Virus record (IMG/VR): IMGVR_UViG_3300020417_000926 | Location: 1 to 54,072 of that record | Direction: 5' to 3' (one strand) | DNA length: 54,072 nt | Source: a virus | Part shown: positions 23,601 through 31,746 of the stretch, piece after piece | How positions within the stretch are numbered: the first letter of the stretch is position 1 | Layout of the letters: each line of letters opens with the position of its first letter | Notes under the pieces: model-generated | What the model saw: the letters and a program-made list of their open reading frames with translations, nothing else | Databases searched by the model: none | Told to the model about the DNA's origin: nothing | Translations under genes and position numbers: made by a program

Positions 23601-24675
23601 CTACTGGTATCTCCTGTAATGGCTCTTCATTTGATTCAGGTTCAGGTAAGTCCTTTGTGCCCCATTCGTCCATTATTAACTGTAATTTATCTTCTGTCCA
23701 TTGTTTTCTGAAATAACTATGAACTTCTCCAGTTACAGGACTTGTGTAGGCTAATTTATTACCAGTTTTAGTAAGAAGTCCAATGGATTCACATAACTCA
23801 ACAAAACCACTGTATGGATTCATACCAGTTTCATATGGAATCTTAATTTGCACACTTTCAAAAGGTTTAGCAAATCGAGTTTTCATAACCTTACAGGCGG
23901 CTCTGATACCTTGTACTGTGCTTACTTTATTACCATCTAAATCTTCTTTTAATTTAAGTTTTCGCATTGCAACAACAATACTTGATGCATAGATAAAGCC
24001 TTGTCCACCTGATATTTTATCATCAGGATCAAACATATCCTGCGAAGCATATGTGTGGTTTGTTGCTACCAATCCAATGTTATAATCACCAAACATGTTT
24101 ACACAGTTTCTTACAAGTGCAGTAAGTGCCTTGGGTTTTCTACCCATATCACCTTTCATATCACCTTTGGTAAACTGATCAACATCTGTGGGTGTCAACA
24201 TCATACCCAATGAGTCAATCACAAACAACACTTTTGGTCGCTCTTCAGGATCTTTATCAGCATATTCACTCTTGTAATCTTTGGTAAAATCACTGATAAC
24301 TTTAGCAACATCATCAATCATTGCTACATTCAGTTTCAATAACTTGTCATCGCTGGTATCAACATTTAATGCTTGTAGCCATTTTTCATCAAGTGCATTT
24401 TCTGAATCAATCAAGATACAAAAAATATCTTGCTTTTGTGCTTCTCTAATCAAGTTACCAGAACAAATAAAACTTTTGCCAGCACCCGATTCTCCAGCGA
24501 ATACTGTTACTTTTCCTAGTGGAACACCTTTATGAAAGTCACCACTGATTAGTTTGTTAAGTGTATAATTACCTGTTGAAATCCATGTGTCAGGATCTCT
24601 GAATCCGCTACTGAGTCCAGGTACACTCTTTGTAATACTCTTGCGGAATTTACTTACGTCAAAAGGTTTTGCCAT
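23575..24675 (-). CDS. uvsX: RecA-like recombinase UvsX
   Basis: Catalyses strand invasion for recombination-dependent replication and repair. 366 residues (T4 UvsX is 391). Walker A GESGAGKS (61-68), Walker B VLFVIDSLGMM, then the DNA-binding L1/L2 region (VATNHTYASQDMFDPDDKIS, GGQGFIYAS). The C-terminal tail is acidic, as in RecA proteins. AGAGGAG ribosome binding site. It follows gp32 behind a terminator hairpin that may set relative levels. Confidence 0.95.
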   Translation of the reverse strand: MAKPFDVSKFRKSITKSVPGLSSGFRDPDTWISTGNYTLNKLISGDFHKGVPLGKVTVFAGESGAGKSFICSGNLIREAQKQDIFCILIDSENALDEKWLQALNVDTSDDKLLKLNVAMIDDVAKVISDFTKDYKSEYADKDPEERPKVLFVIDSLGMMLTPTDVDQFTKGDMKGDMGRKPKALTALVRNCVNMFGDYNIGLVATNHTYASQDMFDPDDKISGGQGFIYASSIVVAMRKLKLKEDLDGNKVSTVQGIRAACKVMKTRFAKPFESVQIKIPYETGMNPYSGFVELCESIGLLTKTGNKLAYTSPVTGEVHSYFRKQWTEDKLQLIMDEWGTKDLPEPESNEEPLQEIPVDEIIDERE

Positions 24676-24692
24676 AGTTTTCTCCTCTAATG

Positions 24693-24721
24693 AAAAGCAA
24701 AGGGACTGGTGCCCCTTTGCT
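24693..24721 (-). terminator. Terminator or attenuator between gp32 and uvsX
   Basis: A 9-bp perfect stem, AGCAAAGGG / CCCTTTGCT, with an 8-nt loop, followed on the minus strand by TTTTC. It lies right after the gp32 stop and before uvsX, which has no promoter of its own that I can see, so read-through must supply uvsX. It would favour high gp32 over UvsX. Confidence 0.75.
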
Positions 24722-24735
24722 ATTGTTTATCTCTA

Positions 24736-25743
24736 TTAGTCGCTTTTTCGAGCTCTAATTTTTGCTAGGATATCCTGAGCACTCGGTTTATCACCTGATG
24801 CATCAGCAGTTGCTGGTTCAGGAGTTGGAGCAGGAGCAGGTGTTTCAGCTACTGGTTCTGCTGGTGCAGGAGCCGGTGCTGGTGTAGTTTCTGCTACTGG
24901 TGTTGGTGCTGGTTGAGGAGCAGGAGTTGCCTTTGGAGCACCTGCAGGTGCTGGCATTCCCATAGGACGATAAAACTGTCCAAACTCTTCTGGATCATAA
25001 AGTTGACCATCAACTGATGCTTCAAACATACGTTTGATACCATCAATTTGCTCAGCAGTTGGTCGAGCTGGCATGAAATCATTTAGATTATGCAAACCAT
25101 GTGCCTCAATGGCATCTAGTTCGTTTTGATCTAAACTACGTTCACGTCTTGACCAATTACTTGTGCTATAGTCAGCATATTGACCCTTTGTAGTTTTGTG
25201 AATTTTAAAGTCAGTACCTTCGTTGGCATCTGTTGGTAGAGCCGGAAAGTCCGGATCCATTAATGCCTGTTTGATAATATTAAAGATTTGCGGACCCATA
25301 ATAAACCTTCGAATTGGGTTCTCTGGTGTTGAATCCTCTTGCAGATCACTGTTAACTACAAAGCCTTGGAAAATATAAGAACGTTTTTTCCAATACTTCC
25401 TACCCATATCCTCAAGACTTGGGTCTTTAAACCATGCACGTACTTCTTGTAGTACCGGGCAAGAACCAGCTGGTTCCCACATTTCCATACAAGGTACATT
25501 CACTGTAACTCGTTTGCTATCAGCTTGACCTTTAATGCCAGCGAAATCCAAACGAATCATTTGACGTTCACGCCAAAAGAAATCGTTGGTAGTATCACCA
25601 TCGTTTAAAAATCTAACTGTTGCGGAAGTATTTTCTGCTAAGTTCCAGAAAGGAAATATTGCGTTATCTCCACCTGAGGATCTGGAACCTCCTGTATTTT
25701 CTTGTGCTAATAGTTTTGCACGAATTTCTGCCAATGTTGCCAT
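24736..25743 (-). CDS. gp32: Single-stranded DNA-binding protein gp32
   Basis: Coats single-stranded DNA at forks and recombination sites. 335 residues (T4 gp32 is 301). The core has FPFWNLAENTSATVRFLND, FFWRERQMIRLDF and VNVPCMEMWEPAGSCP. C85 and C95 match the first Cys pair spacing of the T4 zinc site, but the third Cys is absent. Residues 260-320 are an Ala/Pro-rich linker. The C-terminus (SAQDILAKIRARKSD) is basic rather than strongly acidic as in T4. Driven by a sigma70 promoter with a 60-nt leader and AGGAGA site. Confidence 0.9.
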   Translation of the reverse strand: MATLAEIRAKLLAQENTGGSRSSGGDNAIFPFWNLAENTSATVRFLNDGDTTNDFFWRERQMIRLDFAGIKGQADSKRVTVNVPCMEMWEPAGSCPVLQEVRAWFKDPSLEDMGRKYWKKRSYIFQGFVVNSDLQEDSTPENPIRRFIMGPQIFNIIKQALMDPDFPALPTDANEGTDFKIHKTTKGQYADYSTSNWSRRERSLDQNELDAIEAHGLHNLNDFMPARPTAEQIDGIKRMFEASVDGQLYDPEEFGQFYRPMGMPAPAGAPKATPAPQPAPTPVAETTPAPAPAPAEPVAETPAPAPTPEPATADASGDKPSAQDILAKIRARKSD

Positions 25744-25799
25744 AATGTTTTCTCCTATATGTGCCTAATGTATTGCCAATTTGCTTGACTATATCTTTC

Positions 25800-25828
25800 A
25801 GTATACAGCCAAACAACAAAAGTGTCAA
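25800..25828 (-). promoter_or_regulatory. Sigma70 early promoter for gp32
   Basis: Minus-strand TTGACA (25823-25828), a 17-nt spacer, TATACT (25800-25805). The leader of about 55 nt before the ATG carries AGGAGA. In T4 the gp32 leader binds gp32 for autoregulation; no pseudoknot is obvious here. Confidence 0.82.
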
Positions 25829-25835
25829 GTAAAAA

Positions 25836-27170
25836 TTAAAACTTTGGTATAAAATTTTCAAATGACTCTTCAAGTGACTCGACTGCCTGATGCTCAATGC
25901 TTGGACCTGTTTCTACAGATGCTTCACCTATTGTAGCATTTTTATACAGATAGTCAAGTATATTCTTTACGCCTTTAATAATTTTTGGGTCTTTGATATA
26001 ACCATGAGCCATATCATCTCCAAGTCGAGTAAGACGATTAAATACTTCATCATCATTACTACGCATTGCTAGATAACCCGCCATAGCATTATTGAATGCA
26101 ATGGGTCCTTCTCTGCCTTCCCACTTAGCAGGATCTTGAGCGTGTGGGTTAGCTGGATCGTCTTTGCTAACACCGTTAAAACTCAAAGCCGACCTGTTCC
26201 TTTGTATGTATCCATACAGATCGATAGCATTCTGTCTTGCTTCATCTTTGTAATTTGCTTCTTTCATTAGACGTGTTACCACACCTAATGCATCATTAAG
26301 ACCTTCATCGAAATGCTTTGCTGTGAACCTTTCACGCATCTTGTTAACTTTTGCAGGTGATATAGTATCTTTTTTGTTTTGATATTCACAGGAACATGCT
26401 TCGTAATATGCCTGTGATTGCAGTTTTTTCATGTGTTCACGTATGTTATTCTTTTGTTCTTTAACTGCTTCTACTACATCATCATTGCCTTCTAGTAATC
26501 CGTTTTTGTTTACCCAACGTTCAAACTTATATAAATCTCCAAGTTCTTTGCTTTGTTCAATGATGTGTTGACCAAAGTCATCATATGGAGTTCCGCCTTC
26601 TTTAACATGTCGTAGCATTGCTCTAGCACCAGCTAGATGATTATGTGGATATTGAAATCTTTCACCCGCACTATTCTCAAGGTAAATTGCTTGGATGTTT
26701 CTGCTTCTACTACCACGTACCTCTTCATCTACTGACTTTTTATGTTTGATAATAATTCTACTATCTTTAAGATCTTGATAACTTGTTTTGGAATACCCAT
26801 ATGGTCTTCCATAACTTTCCATTGTTTGTTGTTGCATAGCTACTGTTCCTTGATAAGCGAAGTCCTTGGGTTCAATCTGTTTGCTGAACTTTTGTAGGCT
26901 AAACTCAATCAAATTCTTCTGTGCTATTGATTTGATGCCTGCAAACAGTTTTCTAAATTCTTGTATAGGACGTTCTCCGCCATAGCTTACACGAATTTCT
27001 GACTTGGATTCATTGGTATCATAATGAATCATTATTTTGCTATCTTTAAGATAGAAACGTTTTGCTTGAGCTGTGTCTAATGTGCTTTCACCCTCTTGAG
27101 TAAACAGCACCACATCTTCGCCAAATGCTTTTACAAAGTCAAATATTTTATCTGCTATAACGTTTTCCAT
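25836..27170 (-). CDS. Conserved late protein of unknown function, 444 aa
   Basis: Not assigned. Conserved-looking blocks: RVSYGGERPIQEFRKLF, AIYLENSAGERFQYPHNHLA and GARAMLRHVKEGGTPYDD. The last two recur in an uncharacterised protein of marine T4-like phages. The C-terminal half is helical, with a segment GREGPIAFNNAMAGYLAMRS. No catalytic motif can be named. A perfect late box stands 5 nt from the ATG, and it sits next to the terminase, so a virion or DNA-packaging link is likely. Confidence 0.7.
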   Translation of the reverse strand: MENVIADKIFDFVKAFGEDVVLFTQEGESTLDTAQAKRFYLKDSKIMIHYDTNESKSEIRVSYGGERPIQEFRKLFAGIKSIAQKNLIEFSLQKFSKQIEPKDFAYQGTVAMQQQTMESYGRPYGYSKTSYQDLKDSRIIIKHKKSVDEEVRGSRSRNIQAIYLENSAGERFQYPHNHLAGARAMLRHVKEGGTPYDDFGQHIIEQSKELGDLYKFERWVNKNGLLEGNDDVVEAVKEQKNNIREHMKKLQSQAYYEACSCEYQNKKDTISPAKVNKMRERFTAKHFDEGLNDALGVVTRLMKEANYKDEARQNAIDLYGYIQRNRSALSFNGVSKDDPANPHAQDPAKWEGREGPIAFNNAMAGYLAMRSNDDEVFNRLTRLGDDMAHGYIKDPKIIKGVKNILDYLYKNATIGEASVETGPSIEHQAVESLEESFENFIPKF

Positions 27171-27175
27171 ACTAG

Positions 27176-27183
27176 TATTTATA
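27176..27183 (-). promoter_or_regulatory. Late promoter abutting the start codon (TATAAATA-N5-ATG)
   Basis: Minus-strand TATAAATA CTAGT ATG: the perfect T4 late octamer exactly 5 nt before the ATG at 27170. Confidence 0.8.
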
Positions 27184-27187
27184 CTTT

Positions 27188-28747
27188 TTAGATCATTCCT
27201 ATAGGCATTGGCATTCTTACATCTTCATTTTCTTCACTTGGACCTATGTCATTCAACATGTTGAATGCATTTTCATCAAACTTTACTGCACTCTGTATCA
27301 TACGTGTACACAGAATGGTTGCCATTACCAAATCATCTGTTTCACCATCTTTGGCCGCATATGAATTACCACGTGCTACAAATGTTTTTATTTCACGTAT
27401 TAGGTTTTTACTGCGTACTTTCATGTGATCTGTTTCAATCCATTGCTTAAATTTTGCACAAGAACTTAATTTTGTTCTATGTGTTGTTGTAAATCCTTTT
27501 CTAAATCTACGCACATTACCTGCCTTTTTAGGTTCGCTTAAAAATGTGCCCGGAAATTTGTCTTCACCAAATTCATTGATGGCTACAAGAGCGGCCTCTC
27601 CTAGTGTGTTGTTCTCCACTGACCAATAGATTTCGCCCACACCTTGATCATTGATATAATTTATAATATCAAACATGATGCGAATCTGTTTTTGTATTGG
27701 AGTTTTGTTGTGTTGCCATTCTGCTACTTGCTCCAAGCCAGGCAATGAATACACCTGTATCGCGGCATTGTCTCCGCCTGTTCCTAAACTAGGGTCTAAC
27801 CCAACAATATATGTGTGTCCTTTGTTTGGCGTACTGTACCAACGCACTTGTCCTTGTCTTAGTTTAGGTTCTATACCTTCTAGATCAGGTAATTTTAAAC
27901 TGTTAATAAGTGTTTCATCCCATGCAATAAATTCACATTCATGTTCACGTCTAAAACGTTCTTCACCTATTTTTGCACGTTCACTGATAGCCCATGCATC
28001 ATCACGTTCAGGATGTTCGCTCCAATGCACTTGAAAACTTTTGAATCCGTTTTTACCAAGCTCTTGTTCTTCTCCGTATTCATCTAATGTTTTACAAGCA
28101 TCTTTCCATATACGAGCAAACTGATCATCATCTTGGTTTGGCGTTGAAGTAATAAAACATTTACCACCTGTTGATAGTGTTGGTGATAATGAAGTCCAGA
28201 ATTCTTGTGCAACCCTAGGAGGCACAAATGCAAACTCGTCCAAGTATACCAGTGTAAGCGACAAACCACGTCCTGTGTTTTCTGTTGTTGCTTGTGCTAT
28301 AATACGTGAACCATTATCAAACTCCAGTGAGCCTTTGTTGTATGCTGTAACACCAGCCCGTATATGATCAGGGCAGGTTTCATACATATATCTGATACGT
28401 TGCATAATTTCCTGAGCACCTGAATATTTGTGAGCCGCAATTAGTATTGTACTGTCTGGTTTAAACATTGCATACCATAACAAATATGCGGCCGCACACG
28501 TGGATTTGCCTGTTTGTCTAGGTAACATTGCTATACTGTATCTGTGATTGTGATACACATCTATTAAGCCTACCTGATAATCATACAGATCAAACTTCAT
28601 GCGACCTTTAGTAGGGTGTTGAATATAGCAATGGTTAAGAGCAAAATACTTTGGATCAGCCATGCATTGTGCTAATTCCATCATTGCATCTTTTGAAAAT
28701 GTTTGTGATTTGTGAGGGCGTTTGATTAGCCCGGTATCTACTGACAT
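27188..28747 (-). CDS. gp17: Terminase large subunit gp17
   Basis: Motor ATPase and nuclease that packages DNA into the prohead. 519 residues (T4 gp17 is 610). Walker A LPRQTGKS (75-82), Walker B LVYLDEF (D170, E171), coupling motif FITSTPN, then the RNase H-fold nuclease starting at IVGLDPSLGTGGDNAA (D317), with a later SVENNTLGEA and DDLVMA acidic residues. The N-terminal region is shorter than in T4. It follows the CTS-type nuclease-like gene by 3 nt and shares its late promoter. Confidence 0.95.
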   Translation of the reverse strand: MSVDTGLIKRPHKSQTFSKDAMMELAQCMADPKYFALNHCYIQHPTKGRMKFDLYDYQVGLIDVYHNHRYSIAMLPRQTGKSTCAAAYLLWYAMFKPDSTILIAAHKYSGAQEIMQRIRYMYETCPDHIRAGVTAYNKGSLEFDNGSRIIAQATTENTGRGLSLTLVYLDEFAFVPPRVAQEFWTSLSPTLSTGGKCFITSTPNQDDDQFARIWKDACKTLDEYGEEQELGKNGFKSFQVHWSEHPERDDAWAISERAKIGEERFRREHECEFIAWDETLINSLKLPDLEGIEPKLRQGQVRWYSTPNKGHTYIVGLDPSLGTGGDNAAIQVYSLPGLEQVAEWQHNKTPIQKQIRIMFDIINYINDQGVGEIYWSVENNTLGEAALVAINEFGEDKFPGTFLSEPKKAGNVRRFRKGFTTTHRTKLSSCAKFKQWIETDHMKVRSKNLIREIKTFVARGNSYAAKDGETDDLVMATILCTRMIQSAVKFDENAFNMLNDIGPSEENEDVRMPMPIGMI

Positions 28748-28750
28748 ATG

Positions 28751-29794
28751 TTAGCCTCTAGGATTGAATTGGAATAGAGCTTCCATTGGTTTGCCATACA
28801 ATAGATAGATAGTGTCACTTGCAAGAGTCATACCATCTAGATCTGCTGGTTGCCTTACTACACCTATTGTATTATAACCAAACATGATACCAGCTAATAT
28901 CTCCCATCGTCCACCCATATCGCTATTCTTGTACCAATTAAATTGACTTTTAATCCATGCTCTGTTTACTAGATTTGGATCTGCACCTGGTCTATTAAAT
29001 GCACTTTCAAAGTCTCCACCATTACCATTAAAGAACATCTGTGATAATCCATTGCCAAGTCTTTGTCTATCCGCAGGATTTACATTTGGAATGTTGTTTA
29101 CTAAATTAACAAATGTTCTGAGATTGATTGCACCATTTACTGACTTTGCTCGTTGTTCGTCTAATGGTCCTTTGAGCCATTCAAAACTGTGCATGTGATT
29201 TAATATTGTATCATAAGGAGGTACTTCTCCAGTTTCTCCAAATCGTCCACCACTTATACCTTTGCCACTGGCCGCGGCTTTGATTTCAACAGGAACACCA
29301 TTTACATCAACATCACCCTTGCCTTGAATAGTGATACTGCCACTGAGTATTGCTAAACCATGTTCACAAGGACCTTTCATCTTGTCTGAAACACCAAATG
29401 TTTTTAGATGATCAAACATTGCTTTGTTTATAGGATCATTGTTGCACAATGCATCTAGTGTGTGTATACCAGGTGTGAGTAACAGTTTGTGATTGATTAC
29501 ATTATCTTGTGCTAGGCTGTCTGCAAATTTCATTTTGTCTTGAAAACTAATTTGAGCTTCTGCAATCTTGCCAGCAATTTTCATTGTTTGTATTTCGTTG
29601 TATTCGCCCTGTAGTGTTTTAGGCAATACACTAGAAAATCTACCTGTAACGTTGCCAGAATTTAAAACTGTGTATACTTTATCCAGTAATTCTTGATTCT
29701 GTTCGTTAGGATCTAAAGCATTGATAGTTTTGATTATCTCTGCTTTGGCCTGTTCAAGGCTTTCGTATTCAAATAATAATTCACTTGCTCTCAT
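28751..29794 (-). CDS. PD-(D/E)XK nuclease-like protein with head-targeting N-terminus
   Basis: 347 residues. It starts MRASELLFEYES, with L-F-E at residues 7-9, like the T4 capsid-targeting peptide. The core shows CEHGLAILSG and then GKGDVDVNGVPVEIKAA (D161, E170-x-K172), a D-x8-E-x-K restriction-nuclease signature, followed by GGRFG. A structure-specific or restriction-like nuclease, perhaps packaged in the head, fits. Late box exactly 5 nt before the ATG. It lies directly upstream of gp17, so a role in packaging or DNA-end processing is the main alternative. Confidence 0.6.
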   Translation of the reverse strand: MRASELLFEYESLEQAKAEIIKTINALDPNEQNQELLDKVYTVLNSGNVTGRFSSVLPKTLQGEYNEIQTMKIAGKIAEAQISFQDKMKFADSLAQDNVINHKLLLTPGIHTLDALCNNDPINKAMFDHLKTFGVSDKMKGPCEHGLAILSGSITIQGKGDVDVNGVPVEIKAAASGKGISGGRFGETGEVPPYDTILNHMHSFEWLKGPLDEQRAKSVNGAINLRTFVNLVNNIPNVNPADRQRLGNGLSQMFFNGNGGDFESAFNRPGADPNLVNRAWIKSQFNWYKNSDMGGRWEILAGIMFGYNTIGVVRQPADLDGMTLASDTIYLLYGKPMEALFQFNPRG

Positions 29795-29799
29795 ACTAG

Positions 29800-29807
29800 T
29801 ATTTACC
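29800..29807 (-). promoter_or_regulatory. Late promoter abutting the start codon (GGTAAATA-N5-ATG)
   Basis: Minus-strand GGTAAATA CTAGT ATG for the gene at 29794. The same CTAGT spacer is used by the promoter at 27176-27183. Confidence 0.7.
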
Positions 29808-29814
29808 TAGTCAG

Positions 29815-29841
29815 AAAAAAAGGCGACAATAAATTGCCGCC
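29815..29841 (-). terminator. Rho-independent terminator
   Basis: On the minus strand GGCGGCAA TTTA TTGTCGCC (8 bp with one G-U pair), followed by seven T. It ends the unit of the acidic scaffold-like genes. The late box for the next gene starts 7 nt beyond the U run. Confidence 0.82.
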
Positions 29842-29852
29842 CAAGTTTCTAA

Positions 29853-30521
29853 TTAAATTCCGGCTAATGATTTAAGCCGTTTTATATCGTCACTAACGGG
29901 TGTATTTTTTGCTTCGTCAAATCCTTCGGATCCACCTTCCATGCTAGCCATACCATCTTCTTGCATGCCTTGTTCTGTGAACACTACTGTGAATCCTACC
30001 ATTTTACTGATTGCTTTTTCAAAGCCACTGTCTGTATAGATCGTCCATGGACCATCATGTTCTACGCTTACTTTTCTGTAACCATCATCTTCGTCATCAT
30101 CCATGTAACCACCTGGTTCATATGGATTTTCGATTGTAACATTTGATACTTGTACTGATTCTGGATTTTCACCATCTCTGTCCCAGATACTATCACCAGC
30201 AAGTTTAATAGTTTTTGATGGTATAGATTGAATAATTTCATCTGCTTCTTCAACTTCGCCTTCTTGTGCTTCCATTGGTACAACTTTGCCTGCTCTATCC
30301 AAAACAGAATACAGACCACCAATCAGCTTTTTAAAAGTTGTAAGTTGATCTGTTAAATCACCTACACCAGTTGATGCATCATCTCTATCAAGAACATCTA
30401 ATTCGTCAACTTCGCTGTTTAGTTGTTCAAGTGCTAGAAAAATATCATTGAGTTTTTCATGCTTCTCTTGATCAGTTGCATCTTCGCCTAGGTATTGTCT
30501 GATTTTGTCTTGGATTTCCAT
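29853..30521 (-). CDS. Acidic protein with C-terminal LKSLAGI motif
   Basis: 222 residues, strongly acidic (about residues 125-145 carry YMDDDEDDGYRK). The N-terminal 75 residues are helical (LNDIFLALEQLNSEVDEL). A middle part reads SKTIKLAGDSIWDRDGENP, then beta strands. The last residues, DDIKRLKSLAGI, match the motif in the adjacent acidic protein and in the 160-aa protein at 7184. Its start overlaps the stop upstream (TAATG). A head-core or scaffold role is inferred from composition and late expression. Confidence 0.6.
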   Translation of the reverse strand: MEIQDKIRQYLGEDATDQEKHEKLNDIFLALEQLNSEVDELDVLDRDDASTGVGDLTDQLTTFKKLIGGLYSVLDRAGKVVPMEAQEGEVEEADEIIQSIPSKTIKLAGDSIWDRDGENPESVQVSNVTIENPYEPGGYMDDDEDDGYRKVSVEHDGPWTIYTDSGFEKAISKMVGFTVVFTEQGMQEDGMASMEGGSEGFDEAKNTPVSDDIKRLKSLAGI

Positions 30522-31195
30522 TAGATACCTGCCAATTTCTTCAATGCTGAAATATCTGCTGATACTGTTTGATCTGTAGTTGTTTCACCAATGCCTGCAA
30601 GTTTTTTAAGATCTGCAATGTCTTGATTTTCTTCAACTGACTCTTTGGCTTTTTTCTTTTTCTTTTTCTTGTCGTCATCGTCGTCGTCATCATCGTCATC
30701 ATCTGATTTTGGTGTACCATCGGAATGCATATACTTGTCATCAGTATAATCATACTCTCCTGGATAAGGTTTTCTGCCTTCTTCTACTGATTCATCAGCT
30801 TTTTCTTTATCTTTATCTTTGGCGGCTTTTTTCATTGACTCTTCTTTGTCACCATCGCCATCAATATCTATATAATCAGGTTTTGCTTTCTTTTCTTCAA
30901 TTGCCTGCTCAACAACTTCCTCTTGAGCTTGTTCCTCAACTGCTTCATCCTCGCTGAGATATTCCTTAAATTTTGCCATCATGTCTTCTACTTCATGATC
31001 TTCAAACACTTTATCTTCACCTTCTACAACCTTTACTGGCATAGGATCTGCATTCATGTACTGTCTAAGACTTTGGTTTACATCTGCTTCTGGGGCCTGT
31101 ACCTCTTCTGGTTCAGGGTGTTTTGTGTTTGCTGGACTGTTGGCCCACTCAGTTTGTGGCATTCCAGCTAGTTTTCTTAATTCATCTAAGTTCAT
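30521..31195 (-). CDS. Highly charged scaffold-like protein with three LKKLAG motifs
   Basis: 224 residues, mostly disordered and acidic. It starts MNLDELRKLAGMPQ, has QDIADLKKLAGIGE near residue 200 and ends ADISALKKLAGI. The middle holds a calcium-loop-like YIDIDGDGDKEESMKKAAKD, a sequence type frequent in marine T4-like phage core proteins. Further on come a run of 11 Asp followed by 7 Lys. Scaffolding proteins are often this charged. The motif copies could bind a shared partner such as the portal or shell. Late unit with an ATGA overlap to the 178-aa gene. Confidence 0.6.
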   Translation of the reverse strand: MNLDELRKLAGMPQTEWANSPANTKHPEPEEVQAPEADVNQSLRQYMNADPMPVKVVEGEDKVFEDHEVEDMMAKFKEYLSEDEAVEEQAQEEVVEQAIEEKKAKPDYIDIDGDGDKEESMKKAAKDKDKEKADESVEEGRKPYPGEYDYTDDKYMHSDGTPKSDDDDDDDDDDDKKKKKKKAKESVEENQDIADLKKLAGIGETTTDQTVSADISALKKLAGI

Positions 31196-31728
31196 GCCTT
31201 TTCTCCTTCGTAGCCAACACCTTCTGGCATTTGCTCTCTTCTAAGTTTCATCATTTCGTCTACGAATTTTGTTTTGAAATCTTCGCCATAGTATTCTGCA
31301 TGATCTACTTTTTCTACATCATCTGCACTATAGTCTTCTGATTCTAATTTAACTTTGTATTCTTCATCTTTTTTTGCTTTTTCTTCTGCAAGTTCTCTAG
31401 CCATTGCTGGTTCATTGTGTGCTCTTACTTTAATTTTGTTTTCGCCAATGTTCCATATTCTTACTAGTTCTGTCATCAAGCCAAATTGACTTGCTGGTTG
31501 GTCACTATCAAAATCAATAGTTGTTACATTAACACCTCTTTCACCTGGAAAATCAATTGGAGCACTTTGTAAAATTCCTCGCTTGGGTGAATTTACACTT
31601 TTTACTTCATACTTTTTAAGATGTTCTTCAAGTGCGTCCATCATTTCATCCGAAACTTCTTCAGAGGTTTTGATTCTGTAACTATAACTGGATTTTGATT
31701 CTGTCAAATATGCTTTTAAATAATTCAT
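31192..31728 (-). CDS. Conserved late protein with head-targeting-type N-terminus
   Basis: 178 residues. It begins MNYLKAYLTESKSS, with L-T-E at residues 8-10, the [L/I]-x-E prohead-protease site. The body (YSYRIKTSEEVSDEMMDALE, then VNVTTIDFDSDQPASQFGLM) resembles a conserved hypothetical of marine T4-like phages. The C-terminus is charged (KAKKDEEYKVKLESEDY). First gene of a late unit that includes the two acidic proteins; late box GATAAATA upstream and a GGAG site. Confidence 0.65.
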   Translation of the reverse strand: MNYLKAYLTESKSSYSYRIKTSEEVSDEMMDALEEHLKKYEVKSVNSPKRGILQSAPIDFPGERGVNVTTIDFDSDQPASQFGLMTELVRIWNIGENKIKVRAHNEPAMARELAEEKAKKDEEYKVKLESEDYSADDVEKVDHAEYYGEDFKTKFVDEMMKLRREQMPEGVGYEGEKA

Positions 31729-31746
31729 GTTATCGCTCCGTTAAAG

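Noticed and set aside
30665-30705. Asp/Lys homopolymer run as a possible sequencing error or frameshift
   Set aside because: The Asp codons are a mix of GAC and GAT and the Lys codons a mix of AAA and AAG, and the frame continues into the conserved LKKLAGI motif. The block is real coding sequence.
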